From Agarilytica sp045430285 (GTDB lineage Bacteria; Pseudomonadota; Gammaproteobacteria; Pseudomonadales; Cellvibrionaceae): a DNA stretch of 64,000 nt. Each line of letters begins with the position of its first letter. The first letter of the stretch is position 1. Made by a program: the position numbers and the translations under genes. The notes beneath the pieces are model-generated. The model was not told the DNA's origin and ran no database searches. It saw nothing but the letters and a program-made list of their open reading frames with translations. The stretch is from assembly GCA_045430285.1 (NCBI GenBank), contig JAILXV010000006.1, positions 124,001 through 188,000 of the forward strand, given 5' to 3'. This document shows, in pieces, positions 17,948 through 26,800 of this stretch.

Positions 17948-19267
17948 ATGATTCTAAGCATGATCGGACTCATCGGAGGTTTAGCGCTTCTGATGTACTT
18001 TTCCCTTCGAGGGTTAAACCTGTTTATCGCAGCGCCAATCTGCGCCCTGATCGTGGCCGCCACCGGTGGCATCACCATATTCGACACTGAGGGCACATCT
18101 AGTTTTGTTAAAGGCTATATGGCCGGCTTCGCCAGCTTTATTGGCGCTTGGTTCTTTATGTTTTTACTGGGCAGCTTATTTGGGAAGCTGATGGAAAATA
18201 CAGGGGCCGCAGACGCACTTGCCCACTGGGTGGTTAGCCGCCTTGGCCGTAAACACGCGGCGTTCGCGGTGGTTGCCGCCTGTGCCATGCTGACTTATGG
18301 TGGCGTAAGCGTCTTTATCGTAGCCTTTTCTGTGTACCCCATGGCCTTAAGCCTTTTTCGGGACGCCAAAATACCCCATAGATTTATCCCTGCCACCCTC
18401 GCATTTGGCTCCGTTACCTTCACCATGACGTCTGCTGGGTCACCAGAAATACAAAACTGGATACCCACTAAATACCTTGGCACCACACCATATGCCGCAT
18501 GGGAAGTCAGCCTGGTGGTCGCTATTTTTATGGCCGTTACAGGTTTTATATGGCTACAGCACATGATCAAAAAGGCTCAAGCCAATGATGAAGATTACGG
18601 TTACGAGGAAGAAGAAGAGGAAGCCTTTGATGAAAGTAAGGCGGGGGAACTCCCTCACCCAATCACCGGATTCCTGCCATTGGTGATGGTACTGTGCACA
18701 TCGCTAGTGACTCATAGTACCCTCCACGAAAACGCCCTGATTGTTGCACTACTTGCCGGTTGCTTAACTTTGGCTGCGATCAACTACAAATACCTCGTTA
18801 ATATTCAGGAGGTATTTAGCGAAGGCACCTATGGCGCCTTGCTCGCGATCGGTAACACCTCGGCCGTAGTGGGCTTTGGCGCTGTGGCTAAGTTATCTCC
18901 GGCGTTTGGTGCAATCGTAACCGCGTTAACAGGAATGGAAGGGAATGAGCTAATCAGCGCAGCAATTGCCATTACTACGGTTGCCGGTTTAACTGGATCC
19001 GCATCGGGCGGGCAAACCATTGCCCTGCCGGAACTTGCCCCTCATTATTTAGAAAATGGCGTTGATCCAGAGCACTTGCACCGCGTGACATCCATCTCCT
19101 CCGGCGCGTTAGATACCATGCCCCACAATGGCTATGTTGTCACAACGATCAGAGTGATCTGTAAAGAGACCCATCGCTCCGCCTATGTTCCTATGGCCCT
19201 ACTCGCCACTGTTATTCCCTTACTGGGCGTTGTACTCGCCATTGCTCTCTTTCATTTGGGCATGTAA
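17948..19267 (+). CDS. GntP-family-like organic-acid permease, copy 1
   Basis: 439 residues and about 11-12 hydrophobic segments. The N terminus (MIGLIGGLALLMYFSLRGLNLFIAAPICALIV), the loop SAGSPEIQNWIPTKYLGT and the C-terminal LDTMPHNGYVVTTIRV segment fit the GntP gluconate/H+ symporter superfamily, whose members carry gluconate, citrate-like acids, glycerate and short hydroxy acids. The exact substrate cannot be read. A strong ribosome binding site (AAGGAAGG) precedes the ATG. A second, closely similar permease follows on the same strand. A charged cytoplasmic loop (EEEEEEAFDES, about 215-230) is where the two copies differ most. Confidence 0.8.
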   Translation: MILSMIGLIGGLALLMYFSLRGLNLFIAAPICALIVAATGGITIFDTEGTSSFVKGYMAGFASFIGAWFFMFLLGSLFGKLMENTGAADALAHWVVSRLGRKHAAFAVVAACAMLTYGGVSVFIVAFSVYPMALSLFRDAKIPHRFIPATLAFGSVTFTMTSAGSPEIQNWIPTKYLGTTPYAAWEVSLVVAIFMAVTGFIWLQHMIKKAQANDEDYGYEEEEEEAFDESKAGELPHPITGFLPLVMVLCTSLVTHSTLHENALIVALLAGCLTLAAINYKYLVNIQEVFSEGTYGALLAIGNTSAVVGFGAVAKLSPAFGAIVTALTGMEGNELISAAIAITTVAGLTGSASGGQTIALPELAPHYLENGVDPEHLHRVTSISSGALDTMPHNGYVVTTIRVICKETHRSAYVPMALLATVIPLLGVVLAIALFHLGM

Positions 19268-19293
19268 ACACCAGCATTCACAAAGACTCACCT

Positions 19294-19317
19294 GCGGGCC
19301 GCGAATTCGCGGCCCGC
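19294..19317. terminator. 24-bp perfect palindrome between the two permease genes
   Basis: GCGGGCCGCGAATTCGCGGCCCGC is fully self-complementary and very GC-rich. It lies 27 bp after the first permease stop. Only a short TTCTC tail follows, so it would act as a weak terminator or attenuator between the copies. Confidence 0.6.
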
Positions 19318-19473
19318 TTCTCAGATCAAAATATCCCCAGAAACTTAGCCTAAGATCAAATGGCTACTAGCTTTCCAGCTATAATAATTACAATAACTAA
19401 GAAAATCTTACGTCCTAAAAATGACACATGTCCCAATTATTTTTAGGCCGAGGGCATCGCCACAGGGCTTACC

Positions 19474-20799
19474 ATGTTAAGCATGATAGGGTTAGTTGGT
19501 GGGTTACTGCTCCTTATGTATCTCACCTTGCGGGGAATGAATCTATTTCTGGCGGCCCCTCTGTGCGCATTAGTTGTTGGACTCTCTGGGGATATATCAA
19601 TCTTTTCCGTCGCCACTAACGATAGCTTTGTTCAAGGCTACATGGCGGGCTTTTCCAGTTTTATTCGCTCCTGGTTTTTTATGTTTCTACTCGGAAGTTT
19701 GTTCGGCAAGCTAATGGAACATACCGGTGCAGCAGACAGTATTGCGAACTGGATTATCGGCAAGGTAGGCAAAAAGCATGCGGCCTTTGCCGTTATTGCC
19801 TCATGTGCGGTACTCACTTACGGCGGTGTGAGTGTATTTATTGTCGCGTTTTCTGTGTACCCCATGGCCTTAAGCCTTTTTCGCGACGCCAATATTCCTC
19901 ACCGGTTTGCTCCGGCAGTGCTGGCTTTTGGTTCAGTCACTTTCACAATGACCTCTGCAGGATCACCAGAAATACAAAATTGGATCCCGATAAAATATCT
20001 CGGCACAACACCTTTTGCCGCCTGGGAAGTCAGCGCAATCGTCGCTGTGGTAATGGCCGTTTCTGGGTTCATGTGGCTGCAACATATGATAAAAAAGGCC
20101 CAAGCCAATGGCGAAAAGTTCGAGCTCACGCCACAACAAGCCAAACAACATAAACACTTAACAGATGAATGCATTGCCGCTTTGCCCCACCCCATATTGG
20201 GAATTATTCCCCTCTTCGTCGTGCTCGGTTGCTCTTTTTTCCTTCACGATACACTCCAACAAGATGCGCTAATCGTCGCCTTGCTTGGCGGTTGCATTGC
20301 ACTTGCGTTAATCGGCTTCCGTTACGTTGAGGATCTAAATGGAATGATCAGCGACGGCACGACCGGCGCTTTACTCGCTATCGGAAATACCGCTGCAGTA
20401 GTCGGTTTTGGTTCCGTGGCAAAACTCTCACCCGCTTTTGGGGTGATCGTTTCAACAATGACAGGGCTGGAAGGAAACGAACTGATTAGCGCCGCAATTG
20501 CGATCACCGCCGTTGCCGGTTTAACAGGCTCCGCGTCTGGAGGCCAAACAATCGCACTACCAGAACTCGCGCCTCACTATTTGGAGAATGGTGTAGACCC
20601 AGAACATCTACATCGTATTACCGCGATTGCCTCTGGCGCGCTCGATACGATGCCGCACAACGGTTATATCGTGACCACGATCCGTGTGATCTGCAGCGAA
20701 ACACATAAATCAGCTTATTGGCCAATGGCCGCCGTCACGACGCTCATACCACTCCTGGGCGTAAGCTTGGCAATACTATTAATTTCTTTTGGCTTATAG
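19474..20799 (+). CDS. GntP-family-like organic-acid permease, copy 2
   Basis: 441 residues, clearly a paralogue of the permease just upstream. Long runs are the same, such as AFSVYPMALSLFRDA, TSAGSPEIQNWIP and the C-terminal GLTGSASGGQTIALPELAP. It differs mainly in the mid loop (KFELTPQQAKQHKH replaces the acidic stretch of copy 1) and at the C terminus. The tandem copies suggest duplication followed by a change of substrate or regulation. The initiation site is poorly marked. The downstream SRPBCC gene is convergent. Confidence 0.8.
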   Translation: MLSMIGLVGGLLLLMYLTLRGMNLFLAAPLCALVVGLSGDISIFSVATNDSFVQGYMAGFSSFIRSWFFMFLLGSLFGKLMEHTGAADSIANWIIGKVGKKHAAFAVIASCAVLTYGGVSVFIVAFSVYPMALSLFRDANIPHRFAPAVLAFGSVTFTMTSAGSPEIQNWIPIKYLGTTPFAAWEVSAIVAVVMAVSGFMWLQHMIKKAQANGEKFELTPQQAKQHKHLTDECIAALPHPILGIIPLFVVLGCSFFLHDTLQQDALIVALLGGCIALALIGFRYVEDLNGMISDGTTGALLAIGNTAAVVGFGSVAKLSPAFGVIVSTMTGLEGNELISAAIAITAVAGLTGSASGGQTIALPELAPHYLENGVDPEHLHRITAIASGALDTMPHNGYIVTTIRVICSETHKSAYWPMAAVTTLIPLLGVSLAILLISFGL

Positions 20800-20911
20800 A
20801 CACATCATCGTAATTACACACGCGTTCTTAAAGTGAATAACGTGAGCACGACAAGAGCTCAATATCATATTTAGAAAATATTTGGGGAAAAGCTGAAGAA
20901 AGAGGAGGGAT

Positions 20912-20940
20912 AAAGCCGTCGCCAGACCGGCAACGGCTTT
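20912..20940. terminator. Hairpin between convergent permease and SRPBCC genes
   Basis: AAAGCCGT-GCC pairs with GGC-ACGGCTTT around a short loop, with one mismatch. Each strand ends in GGCTTTAT, so it could serve both convergent genes, though the T-runs are short. Confidence 0.6.
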
Positions 20941-20962
20941 ATAAAAACGACAATCAATAAAA

Positions 20963-21517
20963 TTACTTTATTACGCCACCGCCAAATTCTTTGGCTAGGT
21001 TCTTAAGTGCTTTACCCAAAACGAATCGCATCATGAAGGGCATCATCTTCGCTTTCATTGACCAAGGCTTGGGGTTGAAATATTGGCGCCAAGAAACAAC
21101 ACTGCCACCTTTTCCGTCCGACTCGATGGTCACAACACCAAGATGATCCACCGCAGGAGAATTTTTATCAGGTGCGACTGAATAAGCGTAGCCTTTTCCT
21201 GCATCCCAATATTTAATAGTTTCCGTTAAAATATCACCACCGAAATTACACACTCGTACGGAACCGGCATCACAACGATGAGGGGTCTTAGACGCCCCAT
21301 GATCAACGCGTACACCATGCTTAACCATTGGTACCCATTGGCTCATGCCTTCATGATCTGCAAATTTCGCGAACACACGATCGGGTGATGCTTTGAAATG
21401 AGCCTTTGCAATTGCACGTAACGGTGCCGTTGTAAAATCATCAACATTCAAACCATCAAATCTTCGTTCTTCATATGAATACGATGAATCAAGTAGTGCT
21501 TGAGAAGCATTTTGCAT
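20963..21517 (-). CDS. SRPBCC (START/polyketide-cyclase-like) family protein
   Basis: 184 residues with a SRPBCC helix-grip fold: the N-terminal strand and helix (APLRAIAKAHFKASPDRVFAKFADHEGMSQWVPMVK), a middle ligand-pocket section (GSVRVCNFGGDILTETIKYW) and a C-terminal strand-helix ending (SVVSWRQYFNPKPW...). Members bind hydrophobic ligands, and some are polyketide cyclases or aromatases. There is no signal peptide. It lies 290 bp downstream of the PKS releasing gene on the same strand. A tailoring role is possible but unproven, because the gap is long and there is a promoter-sized space. Confidence 0.7.
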   Translation of the reverse strand: MQNASQALLDSSYSYEERRFDGLNVDDFTTAPLRAIAKAHFKASPDRVFAKFADHEGMSQWVPMVKHGVRVDHGASKTPHRCDAGSVRVCNFGGDILTETIKYWDAGKGYAYSVAPDKNSPAVDHLGVVTIESDGKGGSVVSWRQYFNPKPWSMKAKMMPFMMRFVLGKALKNLAKEFGGGVIK

Positions 21518-21806
21518 GTGTAATTTCTCCTAAATCATTAACATATGGATACATAAAATACGAAGCAGCATGAGTGCCTCGAATAAAAATCGTAAGTTAT
21601 TAGCTATTCTTTTTTATTCATCTCTTTTATGCAGCCCTTTAACTCAGCACACTAATTCATGCCTGCCATTACAGAGCGGTCCTAAAAGAAAAGCGTGCGC
21701 TCATTAAATCCCTACGCACTTAGTGACTCCCAATTTAATCACCACCCCCCTACAAGTCAACGCATAGCGCGCTCTGCATTTCGTATACGCAACGCCCTGT
21801 TCAATA

Positions 21807-23804
21807 TTAAGCGCACTCACAAATATAGACGTCATAACTATTATTTTTGGCGTCATCACGTTTTATCCGCACCGCCAAAATAGATTTATTGCGCCACCAC
21901 CTAAGCTGTATTGTCATAACGCGGTCCGACGACATATCAATATCCACGTTCAAAAATACCGAATAGCGGTTACGCCCCCCATGTTTATAGCGGCCACATA
22001 CCGACACCACACTGCTTACTGCATGGTGAATTTCATCATCACTTGCCAACAAGTGATTATCGTAATGAAACCGTGTGCGGCTGCACGCTGAGGCAACCAG
22101 AGAAAACAATCCGCTATCTGTAAATATCATATGGCCTTTTACATCCTGTTTTTCTCCACCACCTTTTCGACATGCCGTTATACACCATGTTTTACTTACA
22201 TTGATTACATTGATTACCTTGCTCACGTCACTTTTATCGCTTATATAACTTGAGCCACTTGCATGATCATAAGCACTCGGTATCGACGTCCATCGTAAGG
22301 CGCAATAGGCACTCGATTTACTTTGCACACCCCCTGCAATAGTTAACGGCGCAGTGTTAAGCACAATGCCATCTTCCATTGACTGCCAATAGCGTGTCAC
22401 TTTGTCACCTTCAAAATTAGGGTCCGTACTCGCACTAATATCGTGCTCAATAAGACCTGACTCAGTGCGATAACGGCCTGTATACGACAGGTAACTGAAA
22501 AATTTCTCCGCCTCTGAAGGCCTATTTAAGAATGCATCATCAACATGCCGCGCAGGATTCCAAATATGCGCGGCCATATGCCCGTCCGGTTGATAGATCA
22601 GATACCCTTGTGGCGTGATGCCATAGGGGAATGTAGAGACCTCTTCTGTTCCTGCTTCAAAGCTGACGAGCTTGTACACTTTAGGTAAAAAAGTCTGCTC
22701 AGCGATTTTTACATTTGGTGCCAGAGTCTTGCCTTTAGTCTTGTTGTTAGCCTCGACATATTCCTTAAGTAAAGAAAACAGTGATCTTGGTGGATTCAAA
22801 AAATAGAGGTGAGTACCTTCCACCTCACGAAAATTAAAATCACCATGTGTATATTGTCGCCATGTTTCAATCACCGTCGCGTCTTTAACCAAAATATCAT
22901 TATTTGCTTGAAGTGCGTAAATAGGGCAAGTGAGTTTTATCTGTTTTTTATCAATATCATCAGTGCTGCCTATGACGTTTAGACTTCTAGCATTTCCTTC
23001 ACTCTCTGAATTCTCCGCACCCAGTGCCTCTTCTACTCCATTTGAGCAATAGCTTTTGACCAGCGCAATATCACAGTTGAGTGCAGTGTCCGTCACGGGG
23101 AGGATGCCAGATGCTTTACTCAGTATTATCTGGCTTGTCTCTAAAATATCCCGCACCTTTTTTTCCGGTGTAGTATTATCGATATTATAAAAAGGCGAGA
23201 CGTATTTAAGTCGCGCAAAACTTTTAGGTGACGGTACTGACGAGGGAAGAAAAACCCGTGGCGACAATTGGTAGCGGACCTGAAGCGCGACAAGCACTTC
23301 GTACGCAACGATTGCCCCCATGGAATGTCCATAAACAATAAAGGGAATATCGCAAAGTGAAGCGACCTTCTCGACCAAATAATCCACTAACGCGGACCAT
23401 GAATTATGATTAGACGCACCAATAAACCAAACATCCAACGCCTTTTCATCTTCTAAGCCCAGCCGCCATGAAAACGACGCGGTTTCATTACCAAACCCAA
23501 AAGGCAAAAATACGAATAAACGGCACGTCGCTTGTTTGCTCGGCTGAATATTTTCGATTCGCCGATATGAATAGGTAGCGTCCTCTTCTGTACTTATATC
23601 TGAACTAATGCCAGAACTAATATCGGCACTTACGCCTATATTTGTATCAGAAACAATATCTGCACCAGCACCGTCGCTATCGTCGACCGAATCTATTTGT
23701 GGAGTAAGATCTGCGATAAAACGCTGATAACGGCGCTCCGCCTCAGACTCAGATAATTGGCCATCGCGGACCTTTTCCAGTAAGGAAATTAATACTTCGT
23801 CCAT
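21807..23804 (-). CDS. PKS releasing protein: thioesterase fused to two lipocalin-like domains
   Basis: 665 residues. Residues 1-30 (LISLLEKVRDGQLSESEAERRYQRF) form a charged helix pair that may dock on the PKS. Residues 35-75 are an acidic, Ser/Ile-rich linker. Residues about 93-350 are an alpha/beta-hydrolase thioesterase of the type II/RifR-like kind: a PFGFGNETASFSWR start, the nucleophile elbow GHSMG with Ser161, then NND (Asp303) and GTH (His332). Residues about 375-500 match the lipocalin-like family PF13924 (KLVSFEAG, YGITPQGYLIYQPDGHM, SYTGRYR, HDISASTDPN). Residues about 538-650 look like a second, diverged copy (GHMIFTDSGLFS, GRYKHGG, LRWW). It should hydrolyse or cyclise the chain off the last ACP. 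The ATG overlaps the PKS stop (TAATG), so the two are translationally coupled. Confidence 0.85.
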   Translation of the reverse strand: MDEVLISLLEKVRDGQLSESEAERRYQRFIADLTPQIDSVDDSDGAGADIVSDTNIGVSADISSGISSDISTEEDATYSYRRIENIQPSKQATCRLFVFLPFGFGNETASFSWRLGLEDEKALDVWFIGASNHNSWSALVDYLVEKVASLCDIPFIVYGHSMGAIVAYEVLVALQVRYQLSPRVFLPSSVPSPKSFARLKYVSPFYNIDNTTPEKKVRDILETSQIILSKASGILPVTDTALNCDIALVKSYCSNGVEEALGAENSESEGNARSLNVIGSTDDIDKKQIKLTCPIYALQANNDILVKDATVIETWRQYTHGDFNFREVEGTHLYFLNPPRSLFSLLKEYVEANNKTKGKTLAPNVKIAEQTFLPKVYKLVSFEAGTEEVSTFPYGITPQGYLIYQPDGHMAAHIWNPARHVDDAFLNRPSEAEKFFSYLSYTGRYRTESGLIEHDISASTDPNFEGDKVTRYWQSMEDGIVLNTAPLTIAGGVQSKSSAYCALRWTSIPSAYDHASGSSYISDKSDVSKVINVINVSKTWCITACRKGGGEKQDVKGHMIFTDSGLFSLVASACSRTRFHYDNHLLASDDEIHHAVSSVVSVCGRYKHGGRNRYSVFLNVDIDMSSDRVMTIQLRWWRNKSILAVRIKRDDAKNNSYDVYICECA

Positions 23805-26800
23805 TATACAGTTTCCCTGCTGGCTTCCTTATCGCCATTTACGACACTGACATCACTCTCCGTTGCGGCTCTAATTTTTTTGATGGCATCTTTAAAATCA
23901 AATTTTCCGTCTGCTAAATCCTGAGCGATCCCACTAACTTCACTGACAGGAGAGTTCACGTTGATCGCATCATTCACTTGCATATTCTGCTGAGTATTAT
24001 CCGGTTCTGGTATAGCCTTCGAAATCACCTTGTACTGTTCACCATCCTCATAGAGACCAGTAATAACCTTCGTATATTCTTTTATAAAATATTCCGCTAG
24101 TGCTTCTATCGTACGATAACGCATCAGCACCACGCTATCGATATCTTTAAAGTCTTTTTTCAATGTATTGACCACCTGTATCACCATCATCGAGTCCATT
24201 CCATATTGATCTAGGGGCGTTTTACGCTTAATTTTAGACGGTGATGTTTGTAAGACCGTCGCAGCAATGGATGTTAAGAAATGAATACAAAAATCTTTTA
24301 GCGGTTCTTGGCTTGGTGCATTTTTGGTGAGTGCATCCGTGCTTTCGTCACGGCCTACATCAAGCGACAGCCAGTAGCGTTCACGTGAAAACTCATAAGT
24401 AGGTAAGGGAACATGTTTACAACTGCCCGAAGGATAATAAGACAGCCAATCAATATCGGCCCCCGCCACCCATTTCGCTAAACATGCCGCCAGCCCTTTC
24501 GACTTTTCATAACGATACGAAAACTCAGCAACATCGTGGCAATCACCGATAAATATTGCATGGTCTTGTATGCTTTCTTGTGTAAGCGATCCCGATGCAG
24601 ATTCTGAAACCGTAAGGTAAGCAGACAATTTATCGATTAACTCATCCATTGTCTGTGCCTGAACAGCTAATCTGCAAACCATGGGAGAGCGGCCCGTTTG
24701 TAACGTGAAGGCAATATTATTCAGTTGTTCGCGCTCCTCGCCGTCTTCCATTTTAGAATGCCGTTTCATACCAACGAGCGTATCTTTTAGCTTTAACGCT
24801 ATACGCTGCAAGCTTTTATCTGTTTTAGCGGATAACACAAAGGCTTCTAAAATATCGGCGTAGGTCGATATTTTATTGACTGATCGTCCATCTACGGGGC
24901 TGGCATTCCCAACAGACTCTTCAGCAATATACTCTTCCAATATTGTATGGGCATTCGCCCCACCAAAACCAAAACTGCTCACCCCTGCGCGGCGTGGCAA
25001 ACCATTACCCTGTTCATTTTTAATCGGCACCCATTTAGCCGTGCGCTCTATCACGCGAAAAGGAGAGTTATCCAGCTGAATATGTGGATTGAGCTCATGA
25101 AAATTTCCCTGCGCGCATACCGTTTGGTGTTGAAGCGAAAGTACCGCTTTAATCACACCGGCAATACCGGCTGCGGCTTCAAGATGCCCGAGGTTAGCTT
25201 TTACCGAAGATATTCCACAGTAACCCGTGCCCTTCACCGCTTCGCCTTGTTTAAAGGCCTTCTTTAATCCGTTCACTTCAACAGGGTCACCCAGTGGCGT
25301 GCCTGTCCCATGCATCTCGATAAAACTCAGCGTCGTCACATCGATCTCAGCTTTATCGCACGCATCAAGTATGAGCTCAGCCTGAGCATTGGGGTTGGGG
25401 ACCGTTAAGCTGCTAACCCTTCCACCATGATTCACGGCCGTCCCACGAACAACAGCATGTACAGTATCATTGTCTTTAATTGCCCGATCGAGTTTTTTCA
25501 ACACGAGCACACCCACACCTTCACCACGTACATAACCATTTGCCGCTTTATCTAAAGGACTTATTATGCCCGTTGGACTCAGCATACCGGCTTTACTAAA
25601 AGCTAAATATAATGTCGGAGTGATCAGCGCATTCACCCCGCCCACTATTGCCACATCACATTGCCCATCCTCTAGTGACTTAACCGCCATATCAAGCGCG
25701 ACTAAGGAACTTGAACATGCTGTATCAACAGGAATACTGGGGCCCTTAAAATCGAGCAGATAAGACACACGGTTTGCGGTAATACTATGCACGCCTCCCG
25801 TAGAGGAATATGCTTCAACGTCACGTTTTGCTAACAACTCAAAATAATCGTTAGTGGATGCGCCAAGAAATAAACCGACTTTATGCGTATCGGATAAACT
25901 TAAGGGCGCATAACCGGCGTGTTCAATGGCTTTCCAAACGGATTGCAATACGATCCTTTGCTGAGGGTCCATTAACGCCGCTTCACGCGGGGATATATTG
26001 AAAAATTCCGGATCGAATTTATCAAGATCCTCAACAAAGCCTCCCCATTTTATATTGGTTTTGTTGGTCTCCTGAGCGGGGTCGCCATAAATAGATTGCC
26101 AATCCCAACGATCTCTTGGCACTTCTGAGATCATGTACTTTCCGCTTTCCAATACATCCCAAAAGGATTCCAAGTCTGGCGCCCCTGGAAATAGACAATC
26201 CATTCCTACGATGGCGTATTTTCCCTGATATTTCTGGCCTGAACTGTGCTGATCCGTACCGTTGCTCACAGCGCGATGCAGTCCGCGTCGGAAGCTCGGG
26301 TTTATTGGGGAACCAGTGGGAACTTCCCCATTGTGATCACCGTTTTTTATTTCAACTGTCGGAGCCTGTGACGCAACAGGTGAACTATTCGATGTATGCT
26401 CACGATAGAACGCATGTATTTCTTCGCGATAATCTTCCAATATATAATTCACAAGGGAGTCTAAACGGGAATATTCAAAAAACGTCGCAGGACTCAGCTT
26501 TGCTCCATATTTTTTATTAATTTGACCCGACAGAGACGTTAAAAAAACCGACTCTAACCCCAGGGCAATAAAATTATCGCTGGGGCGTATACGCTGGGGA
26601 TCAAACTTTCCTTTTTTTGCGATGAGTTCTCGCACATCTTCATACAAATACGTTTCTATGTCGGCGTCATTAATCAATGCGCTTTGTGTTTTAAACGCTG
26701 CTCTCGAGTTTTTAGCAGTGGCTATTTCATATTTTTCTTGTATTTTCGGTGCACTAATTTCCGGTTTTTTTACTGCGAATTTCTCTTGAATGACAATTAC

